Assembly: GCA_016584305.1 (NCBI GenBank)
Contig: JACEEZ010011991.1
Location: 578,138-642,137, forward strand
From: Chionoecetes opilio
Taxonomy: Eukaryota; Arthropoda; Malacostraca; Decapoda; Majidae
Length of the DNA: 64,000 nucleotides
Direction of reading: 5' to 3'
Below the pieces are notes generated by a model. The model ran no database searches, had not been told where the DNA came from, and worked only from the letters and a program-made list of their open reading frames with translations. Shown in pieces: positions 49,140-62,126 of the stretch (position 1 is its first letter; every line of letters begins with the position of its first letter). The translations under genes were made by a program, and so were the position numbers.

Positions 49140-49568
49140 CCTGGCGTAACTTTAGTCATGAGAAGAGATTGAAACTATTAAATTTACACTCACTCGAGAG
49201 GCGTAGAGTAAGGGGCGATCTGACAGAAGTGTTTATGTGGATAAAGGGATACAATATAAGCGATGTAGGAAAAGTTCTTAAGGTTAGTAAGCAGGGTAGA
49301 ACAAGAAGTAGCGGATTCAAGCTGGAAAAGCGTAATTTAAAAAGGAAATAGGGAGAAACTGGTTCACAAAAAGGGTGGTAAATGATTGGCATGGACTCAG
49401 TCGTCAGGTGGTCAATGCGGAGTCTATTGGAGTCTTTAAAAGGAGGCTGGATAAATTCATGGATGGGGATGAAAGGTGGATGTAGGTAGTGTTAAGTAAC
49501 AAGAACTACCACGTGTAGGTCTCGCGGCCTCTTGTAGCTTCCTTACTTTCTTATGTTCTTATGGAGCG
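49140..49568 (+). mobile_element. CR1-like LINE, 5'-truncated
   Basis: RRVRGDLTEVFMWIKGYNIS to full 3' end and TTCTTATG. Confidence 0.85.
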
Positions 49569-49589
49569 GCCACGCTGTCCTCTCGCCCC

Positions 49590-49672
49590 TGCACTAATGT
49601 CGCCAGGCACAATATATTACGAATTTTAGTATCACTACAGCCTTTGCTGTGCCACTGAAGATCCTCGCCTCT
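49590..49672. mobile_element. Fragment of palindromic MITE P2
   Basis: GCACTAATGTCGCCAGGCAC match. Confidence 0.65.
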
Positions 49673-49675
49673 TTG

Positions 49676-50243
49676 TTGACATCTGAACACAGCGCTGCCA
49701 ACACACCAACCTCAGCAAAATGCCCTTATATGGAAATTAAAAACCGCATATTTTCCTGTCACACACACACACACACACACACATAAATATTTGATATATA
49801 CTAAATGTGTTCTTCTCCTCATATGTGCTTTGTTTTCCCTTCCGAAGCCAAAATTTCCCTCAGTAAAATTTTCCCGCACTTGGCAACACTGCTCCTGACA
49901 CACACGCTTCCCGCCTCTCCTTTGCATAATGTTAATACCTTATTTATGACTAATAATCACTATTTCTATACCATTCTATACTAAAATTAATCTATAATTC
50001 ATTGCGAGTCTTCCTATAGGACCAAAAGTATGACTCTAACCTTCTAAATTTCTGAACGACGATCTGATTATAACGTTGTCTACCTAGCTTCCTCTTCTTG
50101 TGACCTGCTTATTATCCTCCTTCTAAAACCCTGCCTACTTTTGTTTCCTTAGCCATTATTATACACCAATTAACATGTAACTAAGTCTCTAGTATCTGCC
50201 TATAACCTTGTCTTGGCGCCAGGCAGAGTTTCATTTAATTTTA
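49676..50243. other. No gene recognised
   Basis: AT-rich with a (CA)n run at 49760-49783. Confidence 0.4.
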
Positions 50244-50608
50244 TATAAAAGTGGAGGGCTGTGTGAAAGGGAATGGAAGGGGAGAAGAAATAACTTGTGA
50301 TTTATGTGGGGCGGAAAAGGAGGACTTAAAACATGTTCTGCTATTGTGTCCAGCCTACAGTAATGAAAGAAAGAAAAGTGTGAGGCTACAACCACCTTAC
50401 TTAGAGGAGGAAGAGGCTATAGTGGGGGAGTATTTGTTCGGAGAGGGGAATGTGGAAGAAGCAAAAAGAACAATCAACAGCGTTTGAATGACCAGAGAAA
50501 ATAAGAAGAAAAAAAAAGAAAGAAACTAATAAGATAGAATAAGAGAAGAAAACAAATTAAAGACCCAGACAGCAAGAAGAAACACGTCAGGGAGTGCCGA
50601 TAAAAAAG
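50244..50608 (+). mobile_element. LINE-B, 3' end with Cys/His motif
   Basis: CDLCGAEKEDLKHVLLLCPA is the CCHC-like C-terminal motif of non-LTR polymerases; then [20 protein letters not shown], stop and 3' UTR. Confidence 0.75.
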
Positions 50609-50609
50609 G

Positions 50610-51075
50610 CCTGAGAGAAGGATGACCAAAATTATACAAGGGATGCGTAACTTTAGTTATGAGAGGAGATTGAAGTTATTAAAATTACACTCACTCGAGA
50701 GACGCAGAGTAAGGGGCGATCTGATAGCAGTTTTTAAGAGGATAAAGGGATTTAATAAAGGAGAGGTAGGAAAAGTTCTTACGGCTTTTAACCAGGGTAG
50801 AACAAGAAGTAACGGATTCAAGCTGGAAAAGCGTAGATTTAGAAAGGAAATAGGGAAAAACTGGTTCACAAATAGGGTGGTAAATGAATGGAATGGTCTC
50901 AGTAGACAGGTAGTTAGTGCTGAGTCATTGGGGAGCTTTAAAGGGGAGCTGGAGGATAGGTTCATGGATGGGGATGAAAGGTAGAAGTAGGTAGTGTTAG
51001 GTGACAGGAACTACCACGTGTAGGCCTCGCGGCCTCTTGTAGCTTCCTTATTTTCTTATGTTCTTATGTTCTTAT
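50610..51075 (+). mobile_element. CR1-like LINE, 5'-truncated
   Basis: ~120 C-terminal codons, ~95% like 43360-43821 by eye, full TTCTTATG tail. Confidence 0.9.
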
Positions 51076-51950
51076 GACTCCCGACCAACAACTGTACTGA
51101 ACTGAACTGCAGGGGGCGGGGCTTAGACGTAAGGGCGACTTTTCCCGTACCATCTATGAAGACTTGACCCTTGTGTAGGTGTGACTGTGCTCAACGTGCC
51201 AGGGTTGCCAAACTAGCGCAAAATGCGCTAGTTCTGACGCATTGGCATCACAAACAGCGCGTAAAGTTCGTGTTTTGCGCATAGCGCTTTTTTCAGTGCA
51301 TTTTTATTCCATCTGGTGCATGTTTTAACGCATTTCTGGAAATCCATGGTAATAGGTAAGGTTAGTGTAAATCTACTTAAGACTGTAGTTTAAGCTATGT
51401 TGGAATATAACTACAAGGCAACTACTTCGCATTGTTATACGTGTACATGTAACGCCTAGCTTACCCTCGACCCGTATGAGCCCCGTAGGCTATCTATCGT
51501 TCGTGTATGGTGAGACTGAGCCCGCAGCTCACCTCACCTCACCTCAGCGGCTACGCAGGATCAGCCTTCGCCCCTCAGTGGGGTCAGTCTCTCACTCCCG
51601 TTATTAATTAACGATCAAAATGCTGCCATCATATACTCAGACATAGAAATAGCTGAGAATCTCATCAGTACCTAGTATGTAAATCCATATCATGAACTGC
51701 TATTCTTCTTCTTCTTCTTCTTCTTATTATTATTATTATTATTATTGTAGCAGCAACAGAAGCAGTAGCATTATCAATATACTGTATAAGTAATAATACT
51801 ATAATTAATACTATACTATGAACATTCTCTAGCTACTATTACTATAATTGATAGAGGGAGAAGACAAAACTTTCCTACCTAGCGCATTTTACGCATTTCA
51901 TACTCGATCGAGCGTCTTTTACGTCCGACACATTGGCATCACAGCAACGT
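51076..51950. other. No gene recognised; (TTC)n(TTA)n at 51703-51747
   Basis: GC-rich patch at 51110-51130 and ACCTCACCTC repeats at 51530 could be promoter-like, but nothing specific is visible. Confidence 0.35.
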
Positions 51951-52690
51951 TCTCACAAGACGCCCCAGCGGCTCCACCTTCATCCATCTTCCCTGTGCCT
52001 GTCCCTCACGCCCCTCCACTTCATCCACGCCCCTCCTGTGGCTGTCTGAGGAGGACGCAACAAGCCTTCGTGCCTGGGAGTGCCTCGCAGGACACCATAT
52101 ACCCTGCGGGAGGATAGCGTCCAGCCTGCCTCACTGCCTTTCAAGTCCCTTCAACAACAACAACGTTTGGTAAGTACGATAGTGGCATCAGTGTTGATAC
52201 AAAGTGTACAGGTGTGCCGTGTGTGCTGTGCGGATGCCAGTGTGTTAGAGACGCAGGTATGTGTGTGGCGGGAGGCGACGCTTGATGGGCTAGGGCAGGG
52301 CAAGGAATTGTGGTTTTTGAGGTTACCTGGACTGTCGCCGATATAAATTTTCGGCGACGGTCAGGGTAACAGGAAGGTTCGAGGATGCGTTTTCGATGAC
52401 CCGTCGAAACTTCCAACCTAGTTGCATCGTCCGAACCTTCCAATTCATTATTTACGGTGATACACAGGCCGACAGGTTGTGCGAGGTAGTGCAGGTGTGT
52501 AGTGACAGGTGTGGTGTATGTGGTAAAGCGAGAGAGGCTAAAAGTGAGGTGTTACCTCCCAGTGTGTGTCCTGACCTAAAGATGAACGCGCCGTTTTTCT
52601 CGTCCACTATAATCTCGGTCACGGGTACGGCGCGGGCCACAGCATATTCTAGCTATCTATTCTAATTCTAGCCTAATTTCGCTGTCACAG

Positions 52691-52776
52691 GTTGAAGTTG
52701 GCTGCTGCGCGAGGATAACGAGCAGCTGTCTGACGCAGTATGAACGGGAGAAGCAAGCTGTGCAAAGCTCGGACAG
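52691..52776 (+). CDS. syd: JIP3/JIP4 (sunday driver) coiled-coil exon, copy 1, frame-broken
   Basis: Acceptor TCACAG, donor ACAG|GTGGGT. Allowing for two or three single-base indels the exon reads LLREDNEQLLTQYEREKQ, the family-diagnostic segment just after the RH1 domain of JIP3/JIP4, kinesin/dynein-linked MAPK scaffolds. As written the frame is broken. No RH1 exon was found upstream in the window. Confidence 0.65.
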
Positions 52777-52904
52777 GTGGGTGAAAAAAACCTTCCGTAT
52801 TACGCGATATTTTCCGCTCTTTCTGTTACGTCAGATTTTCCCGTCCTGTCCCTGATCAGGTTAGACGGCCGATGCTACGCTTCAACTATCTCTATCATTT
52901 GGCC

Positions 52905-54190
<1,286 letters not shown>

Positions 54191-54197
54191 GTATCAG

Positions 54198-54316
54198 AAA
54201 TTGTTGAAACTTGGACGAGGCAGGGAAGAGAGAAGAAGAAATGTGCCAGGGTCGCGAGAACCCGGAATCTATAGTCCTATGCTGAACTGAGGAAACCGCA
54301 ATGCCCTAGGACCACG
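54198..54316 (+). CDS. syd: JIP3/JIP4 second coiled-coil exon, copy 1, frame-broken
   Basis: Counterpart of 58695-58815 with several one-base losses and gains (for example KLLKLGRGREEKKK instead of the clean copy's KLLDLEDGIGKEKKK). Acceptor ATCAG, donor CACG|GTAACT retained. Confidence 0.6.
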
Positions 54317-54389
54317 GTAACTATAGAGATACTCGTCTGTTACTCTTCTGTTTCTGTTTGCTGACTGTTTATTCTGTTCTATTGTTGGC

Positions 54390-55835
54390 TTACTGTGTTT
54401 GTATAGTAAAACATAGTAAGCTTGCTACTGTGTGTATAGTCACTAAGTAAGCTGTTACTGTGTGTATAGTGCACATAGTAAGCTGTGCTACTGTGTGTAT
54501 AGTGCACATAGTAAGCTTGCTACTGTGTGTATATTGCACATAGTTACTTGTTGCTTGTGTGTATATTTGCACATAGTAGGCTGTTAACTGTGGATATTGC
54601 ACCTAGTAGCTTGTTGCAGTGTGTAATATTGTCACATAGTACAGCTTGTTATCTGTGTGTATATTGCCATAGTAAGCTTGTTACGTGTGTATATTGCACA
54701 TAGTAAGCTTGTTACAGTATGTATATTGCACATAGTAAGCTTGTTACTGTTTGTATATTGCACATAGTAAGCTTGTTACTGGGGGGGGGGGTGTATATTG
54801 CACATTAGTAAGCTTTTTACAGTGTGTATATTGCACATAGTAAGCTTGTTACTGTGTGTATATATTGCCCATAGTAAGCTTGTTACTGTGTGTATATTGC
54901 ATATATAAGCTTGTTACTGTGTGTATATTGCACATATAAGCTTGTTACTGTGTGTAATATTGGCACATAGTAAGCCTTGTTACAGTGTGTATATTGCACA
55001 TAGTAAAGCTTGTTAGCGTGTGTATATTGCCATAGTAACTTGTACAAGTGTGTATATTGCACATAGTAGCTTTGTTTACTGTGTGTATATTGCACTAGTA
55101 AGCTGTTACTGTGTGATATTGCACATAGTAAGCTTGTTACTGTGTGTATATTGCACATAGTAAGCTTGTTACAGTGTGTATATTGCACATAGTAAGCTTG
55201 TTACAGTGTGTATATTGCACATAGTAAGCTTGTTACAGTGTGTATATTGCACATAGTAAGCTTGTTACAGTGTGTATATTGCACATAGTAAGCTTGTTTG
55301 CAGCGGTATATTGACACATAGTAAGCTTGTTACAGTGTGTATATTGCACATAGTAGCTTGTTACAGTGTGTATTTGGCACAATAGTAAGCTTGTTTACAG
55401 TGTGTATATTGCACATAGTAAGCTTGTTACTGTGTGTATATTGCACCATAAGTAAGCTTGTTACTGGTGTATTTGCACATAGCAAGCTTGTTTACTGTGT
55501 GTATATTGCACATAGTAAGCTTGTTTACAGTGTGTAATTTGCACATAGTTAAAGCTTGTTACAAGTGTGTATATTGCCATAGTAAGCTTGTTACAGTGGG
55601 TTATTGCACATTAGTAGCTTGTTACAGTGTGTATATTGCACATAGTAAGCTTGTTGCAGCGTGTATATTGCACATAGTACGCTTGTTTACAGTGTGGTTA
55701 GTGCCATAGTAGCTTGTTACAGTGTGTATATTGCACATAGTAAGCTTGTTTTAGGGGGGGGTGTATAATTGCACATAGTAAGCTTGCTAGTATGTGTATA
55801 TTGCACTCGTAAGCTGCTAGTATCTGTATATTGCA
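54390..55835. repeat. 32-bp satellite, copy 1
   Basis: About 45 units of TATATTGCACATAGTAAGCT plus TGTTACAGTGTG, many with one-base indels. Confidence 0.95.
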
Positions 55836-55871
55836 CAATATAAGTGGATTATGGTTTGTGTTGTCTTCAAG

Positions 55872-56071
55872 AAGGAAGAGGAAGAGGAGGAGGGGGAGGA
55901 GGCGCGGGCAGTGACAGTGTAATGGAGAGGCTAGCAGTAAGCAGTGATGGTGTCAAAGCCTTTGCCTCACCTCAAGAGTGGCTTTTGTGTGGGAGTACCC
56001 GACACGCCCCCAACACCCGCACCTCGACGACGCCCTCCGACACGGCCGACGGTGAAGAAGACACGCTCAAG
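55872..56071 (+). CDS. Possible exon, unrecognised product
   Basis: An open frame reads MERLAVSSDGVKAFASPQEW, then TSTTPSDTADGEEDTLK up to a good donor CTCAAG|GTAAAT. The upstream part is a Gly/Glu-rich GGA repeat. It lies between the two copies of the JIP segment. I do not recognise the product. Confidence 0.3.
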
Positions 56072-56091
56072 GTAAATATCATGTTGTCCTC

Positions 56092-56325
56092 TTAACCCCT
56101 TTATGCCCCGATCTTTCCTTAACCCCTTGTACCCAAACGTAATTTCCATTGTAATGTTGCCACCATTAGAACGATTTTTTATGAATATAAGCAATATTTT
56201 ATAGATATGACTCTGTTAAGTATCTTGTTCCACTGTCTAATTTGGTATATTCGTCACTTTTCGTAATTTTAAGGCTAACAACAGACATTTTATATAGCCA
56301 AGAAAGATCTGGGCGTGAAGGTAAA
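56092..56325 (-). mobile_element. piggyBac-like MITE, noisy
   Basis: CTTAACCCCTT ... GGGCGTGAAGG; a further fragment at 56341-56403. Confidence 0.65.
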
Positions 56326-56958
56326 TAATGTATCTGGTCTCTTAACCCCTTCACTCCAGATCTTTCCTTTGCTATATAAATTGTCTGTTGTTAGGCCATA
56401 AAATCCTGCCTCAAGTCCTTCACACACAACGTTGGTAAGTACGATGTGGCCGTGTTTGATTACAAAGTGTACAGGTGGGGCCGTGTGTGCTGTGCAGGAT
56501 GCCAGGTGTGTGTAGAGACCAGGTATGTGTTGGCGGAGAGGCGACGCTTGATGGGCCACGGGCATGGCAAGGATGGTGTTTTTTGAGTTACCTGAACTGT
56601 CCGCCGAATATAAATTTTTCGGCGACGTCGGGTTAACGGAAGGTTTCGAACGGAATGCGTTTTCGATGACACCGTCGAAACTTCACCTAGTGCATCGTCG
56701 ACCTTCCAATTCCTTTATTTAACGGTGATACACAGCGACAGGTGTGTTGCGAGGTAGTTGGCCGTGTGTAGTGACAGGTGTCGGTGTATGTGTAAAGCGA
56801 GAGAGGCTTCAGAGTGAGGTGTTAGCCTCCCATGTGTGTCTGACCTATAGAGTGAACGCGCATTCTCTCGTCCCCTATAATCTCGGTCCACGGTCGGCGG
56901 CGGGCCACAGCATATTCATAGCTATTCTATTCTTTCTAGCATCTAATTCGCTGCACAG

Positions 56959-57049
56959 GTTGAAGTTGGCTGCTGGCGCGGGGATAACGAAGCAGCTGCT
57001 GACGGCAGTATAACGGGAGATAGCAGTCTGTGCAAGGCCCTCGGAACAG
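56959..57049 (+). CDS. syd: JIP3/JIP4 coiled-coil exon, copy 2, frame-broken
   Basis: Second copy of 52691-52776. It shows a different set of indels, and the donor has lost a G (ACAG|TGGGT). The two copies together suggest the same ancestral exon; neither is clean. Confidence 0.6.
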
Positions 57050-57184
57050 TGGGTGAAAAAAACCTCCGTATTACTCGTATTTTTTCCTCTTTCTGTTTAA
57101 CGTCAGATTTTCCCGTCAAATGTCTTGAATGAGGTTAGACGGGCCGATGCTACCGCTTCCAACTATCTCTATCATTGTTGCCCT

Positions 57185-57238
57185 CGAACCTCTACTACCA
57201 CTACTACCCCACTACTACTATACTACTACTACTACTAT

Positions 57239-57275
<37 letters not shown>

Positions 57276-57733
57276 CAACGACTACTTACTACTATTTTTA
57301 TTACAATAGGGCACACACCACACACGCTGCACTACTACTACTACTACTACACTAACTACTACTATACTACTACTACTACTAACTACTACACTACTACTAC
57401 TACTATTTTTATTACACTAGGCACACACAAAAACACACACTGCTGCTACTACTACCACTACTACTACTCCTACTATAACTACTATTTTTTATTACAACTA
57501 GCACCACACACTGCGATTTTCTACGACTACTACTGCTAACTGACTACTACCTACTACTACTACTACTACTACTACACTACTCCTACTACTACTAATACTA
57601 TACCACCCTACTACTATCCACTACCAATACAACTACTACTACTACTACTACTACTAGCTGTGGGACTACAACTACTACTACTACTTCTACTACCACCACC
57701 ACCCACCACCACCACCTCCTCCACCACCACTAC

Positions 57734-57781
<48 letters not shown>

Positions 57782-58140
57782 ACTACTAGCTACTACTACT
57801 ACTCCATATACTCCTATACCACTAATTCTAATACGATACTGGATATAATAATAATAATAATTATACTACTATATACTACTACTACTACTATACACTACTA
57901 CTACCACCACCACCACCACCACCCCACCACCACCACGCCACACCACACCACCCACCCCCACCACCCCCCCAACACCACCACCACCACCACTACTACTACT
58001 AATACTACTACTACTAACTACTGACTACTACTATTATTTACTCTACTACTACTACTACTCTACGACTACTACCACCGCCACCACCACCACCACCACCACC
58101 ACCACCAACCACCACCATACTACTACTACTACTACTACTA

Positions 58141-58197
<57 letters not shown>

Positions 58198-58690
58198 CCT
58201 CCACCACCACGCACCACCACACCACCACCACCCCCCCACCACCACCACCACCCCACCACCACCACCACCACCACCACCACCACACCACCACCACCACCAC
58301 CACAACGACCACCACCACCAACCACCACCACCACCCCACCACCAACCAACTACTACTACTACTAACCCCCACCACCAACCACCACCACCACCACCACCCT
58401 CAACCACCACCACCATCCACCACCACCCCATCCACCACCACCACCACCACCGAACCACCCCCACCACCACCACCACTACTACTACTACTACTAACTACTA
58501 CTACTACTACTACTATTCCTATCTAATTCAATACTACTACTGATAATATAATAATAATATAATATAATAATAATAATAATAATAACAACACCACTACCAC
58601 TACTACTACAACTACTTCTACTACTACTACTACTACTGCTACTGCTACTGCTACTGCTACTACTACTACTACTACTACTACTATTGCCTT
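57185..58690. repeat. (ACT)n/(CCA)n/(AAT)n microsatellite field
   Basis: Second copy, with a longer (CCA)n section at 57900-58470. Confidence 0.95.
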
Positions 58691-58694
58691 CCAG

Positions 58695-58815
58695 AAATTG
58701 TTGGACCTCGAAGATGGCATTGGAAAAGAGAAGAAGAAATGTCAGGGTCGCGTAGAAACCCTGGAATCTATAGTCCGTAGGCTGGAACTGAGGAACCGCA
58801 ATGCCTCGGACCACG
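58695..58815 (+). CDS. syd: JIP3/JIP4 second coiled-coil exon, copy 2, intact frame
   Basis: KLLDLEDGIGKEKKKCQGRV, then ETLESIVRRLELRNRNASDH. This aligns in order with the JIP3/JIP4 stretch that follows REDNEQLLTQYEREK (KxxExEDxxExEKKExQ...LELKxKNYADx). Heptad pattern fits a coiled coil. Acceptor TTCCAG, donor CACG|GTAACT. The next expected exon (RLEEREAELKKEY type) is not seen downstream. Confidence 0.75.
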
Positions 58816-58889
58816 GTAACTATAGAGATACTCGTCTGTTACTCTTCTGTTTCTGTTTGCTTGACTGTTTATTCTGTTCTATTGTTTTG

Positions 58890-60085
58890 CTACTGTGTTT
58901 AATAGTAACACTAGTAAGCTTGGCTACTGTGTGTATAGTGCACATAGTAAGCTTGTTTACTGTGTGTATAGTGCACATAGTAATCTTTGCTACTGTGTGT
59001 ATAGTGGCCACATAGTAGCTTGCTACTGTGTTATATTGGCACATAGTAAGCTGTTGCGTGTGTGTATATTGCACATAGTAAGCTTGTTACTGTGTGTATA
59101 TTGCACATAGTAAGTTGTTGCAGTGTGTATATTGCAATATTAAGCTTGTTACTGTGTATATTGCACTAGTAAGCTTGTTACAGTGTGTAATATTGCACAT
59201 AGTAAGCTTGTTGCAGTGTGTAATGCGACATAGTAAGGCTTGTTGCAGTGTGTATATTTCACATAGTAAGCTGTTACTGTGTGTATATGCACATAGTAAG
59301 CTTGCTACATGTGTGTATAGTGCAACATATTAGCTTGCTACTGTGTGTATATGGCAACATAGTAAGCCTTGTTTTGCAGTGGTGTGTATATTGCGACATC
59401 GTAAGCTTGTTACAGTGTGTATATTGCACGATAGTAGCTTGTTACTGTGTGGATAGTGCACTAGTAAGCTTGCTACTGTGTGTATAGTGCACATAGTAAG
59501 CTTGCTACTGTGTGTATATTGCAATAGTAAAGCTTGTTGTCAGTTGGTGTATATTGCACATAGTAAGCTGTTACTGTGTGTATATTGCCACATAGTAAGC
59601 TTGGTTTACAGTGTATATTGCACATAGTAAGCTTGTTACAGGTGTTATTGCACATAGTAAATCTTGTTACAGTGTGTATATTGCACATAGTAAGCTTTGT
59701 TACTGTGTGTAATATGCACTAGTAGCTTGTTACAGTTGATATTTGCACATAGTAAGCTTGTTACAGTGTGTATAATTGCACATAGTAAGCTTGTTACATT
59801 GTTGTATATTGCACATAGAAGCTTGTTACTGTGTGTATAATTGCACATAGTTAAGCTTGTTACTGTAGTTATATTGCACATATTAAGCTTGTTACAGTGT
59901 GTACTCTTGCACATAGTAGCTTTGTACGGGTGTATATTGCACTAGTAAGCTTGTTACAGTGTGTATATTGCCATAGTAAGCTTGTTGCGTGTTGTATATT
60001 GCACATAGTAAGTCTTGTTTTTGCAGTGTGTTATTGCACATAGTAAGCTTGTGCAGTGTGTATATTTGCACATAGTAAGCTTGGC
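58890..60085. repeat. 32-bp satellite, copy 2
   Basis: About 37 units, indel-rich. Confidence 0.95.
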
Positions 60086-60087
60086 TA

Positions 60088-60136
60088 GTGTGTGTGTGTG
60101 TGTGTGTGTGTGTATGGGTATAGTGTGTGTGTGTGT

Positions 60137-60172
<36 letters not shown>

Positions 60173-60330
60173 AGATATTTAGGTGTATATTTGTAGATCA
60201 TATTGTTGGGCTGTCATCATTTTTGGTTTTTAAAGGGAGAGAAGAGGCAATGTGGTGTGGGTGTGGGTGTGGGTGTGGTGTGGGTGCTGAGTGTGATTGT
60301 GATTGTGAGTGTGGGTGTGGTTGTGAGTGT

Positions 60331-60369
<39 letters not shown>

Positions 60370-60480
60370 TGAGAGAGATGATTTTTGGGGCTATATTTGG
60401 TTTTTGGTAGTGTTTTGTGTGTGTGGGTGGGGGTGTGGGGTGTGTGTGTGTTTGTGTGTTTGTGGGTTGTGGGGGGGGGT
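60088..60480. repeat. (GT)n microsatellite field
   Basis: Several GT and GGTGTG runs. Confidence 0.9.
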
Positions 60481-60544
60481 GTATACACTACTAAAATATA
60501 TTTCATTCTGAATTATTTATAAATGTAATGTAACTGATTTGATT

Positions 60545-60770
60545 CCTCTCTCTCTCTCTCCTCTCTCTCGGTCTCATCCTGGTCTCTCTCTCTCTCTCCA
60601 TCTCTCTCTCTCTCCTCTGTCTCCTTCTCTCCTCTCGACCTCTCTCGTTCCTCCTCCCTCTCTCTCTCCTCGTCCTCTCTCTTCCTCTCCTTCCTCTCTC
60701 TCGTCCTCTCGTATCTCTGGCTCTTCGCTTAGCTCTCTCTCTCTCTCCTCGCTCGCTCTCCAGTCTCTCA
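60545..60770. repeat. (TC)n field before the BTB-like exon
   Basis: CT-rich run ending in CAACAG, an extreme polypyrimidine tract. Confidence 0.9.
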
Positions 60771-60774
60771 ACAG

Positions 60775-61002
60775 GAGTCCTCAGAAGATCCCGGGCTAGG
60801 GCGCTCAAATTGGCTTGACATTCACACGCCCTGCATCGACGTCCCCATTTTCAGCGCCTTACTTCCCAGCTACCTGTACACTGGCGAATTCAACGCTTAT
60901 GACGGACCAGAGCCGCGCGCAACTATGACTCAGCAATCTCGACCTCCTCATGCAGCTCTGCGACGAAGTCGGGACGCCTAACCCCCTCGAGTGCGATCTA
61001 CG
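60775..61002 (+). CDS. BTB-domain-like exon, frame-broken
   Basis: Acceptor CAACAG, donor CTACG|GTAAAA. One frame reads DVPIFSALLPSYLYTGEFNA; a shifted frame reads LSNLDLLMQLCDEVGTPNPL. Together they look like the helix and (L/Y)LYTGE strand of a BTB/POZ fold. At least one indel separates them. It may belong to a different gene from the coiled-coil exons. Not assigned to a family. Confidence 0.4.
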
Positions 61003-61724
61003 GTAAAACCTTTTGAGTCTGGGATCATGGAAAATTACGTTCTGGGTCTCAAATTACAATGAAACTTATTTTCTGGGCCTCAAGGGGACTTTGAGGGAGA
61101 CAAAAACCCCCAGTGTATCCCACAAATGAAACAATAAGGTTACATCATGTATAAAATAATAGATTAAAATATTTGAAAAACAAAATAAACCAATCGATGG
61201 ACTTGCGGAAAGCGACGAAGTTAGACAGAAATAATCAGACAGACAGACAGACAGCCTCCATGGTTTTTTTTTGAGGTGAAAATCACACGTTATTTTTTTT
61301 TTTTTGCCCAAAGTCCGTGTTTTTTGAAGCGAATTTTGCCGCAAATGTAAAAAAAAAAAACGTTAAAAAAGTATTGCGACAGAAAAAAAATATATAATTA
61401 AGATTTTTAAATCGCAGAAATGATTGAAAATGTAGACGAAAATGTAGCGGAGAGAGCACCGACGGTTACTGATGCGCCATTACGTATCAGAATGTCCCTC
61501 GCTAGGTCTGGCCCCTCCCATCCCTCCCGCACCACTCACACCACAATAGAGTTAATGCCAGGTAAATCATTCTATCAATCAATGGAGTTACTCGCTAATT
61601 AGGCTCGATAATGGTTCACACAAATTACCATGGCAATAACGTTTCTGGACCTCAAGGGTGAAGGGATGCAAGTATGTGGCCGATATCACAAAAAACTATA
61701 TCAGAAACACCAAAATTCTTCAAG
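61003..61724. other. Intron-like sequence with piggyBac-MITE scraps
   Basis: GGGTCTCAAATTACAATG and CTGGGCCTCAAGGGG at 61040-61085; otherwise nothing recognised. Confidence 0.4.
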
Positions 61725-62126
61725 TACAGGTTAAAGTTCCCAACTCGGCATCCCAAAACTCGGGTATGGTTCCGGATTTTTCCAAAAACCCTGCAGAACA
61801 CCAAACCCGCGCGTAGTTGCCGGGTCGCCCTGGGTGCCCCGACGACTAGGCCGGCTGGGTTTCTTATGGGTGAAATATAGCTTTTTTTCCTACATATTGA
61901 AGTATACAATCATCTTTTAGAATAATTTCGTTCACCTCACCACTTATAATGGACTCAGTGACATAGTTTCGGCTAGGGAGGAATTATCTACTACCTTAAT
62001 TTTTTTTCATGTGATTTTCATGTTTTTTTTTTTCCACTTAATTATCTAAACGTTCTAAGTCAGAATTCCATGACTCGGCTCGGCGCTGGTCCCCGAGGTT
62101 TGCCGAGTTTGGGACTTCAACCTGTA
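61725..62126 (+). mobile_element. Tigger-like element, subfamily B, noisy
   Basis: TACAGGTTAAAGTTCCCAAC start, GGGACTTCAACCTGTA end; interior as 39722-40110 reversed. Confidence 0.8.

Larger units (their letters stand above)
56400..60085 (+). repeat. Large duplicated segment, copy 2
   Basis: See 52120-55840; differs mainly by scattered single-base insertions and losses. Confidence 0.85.
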
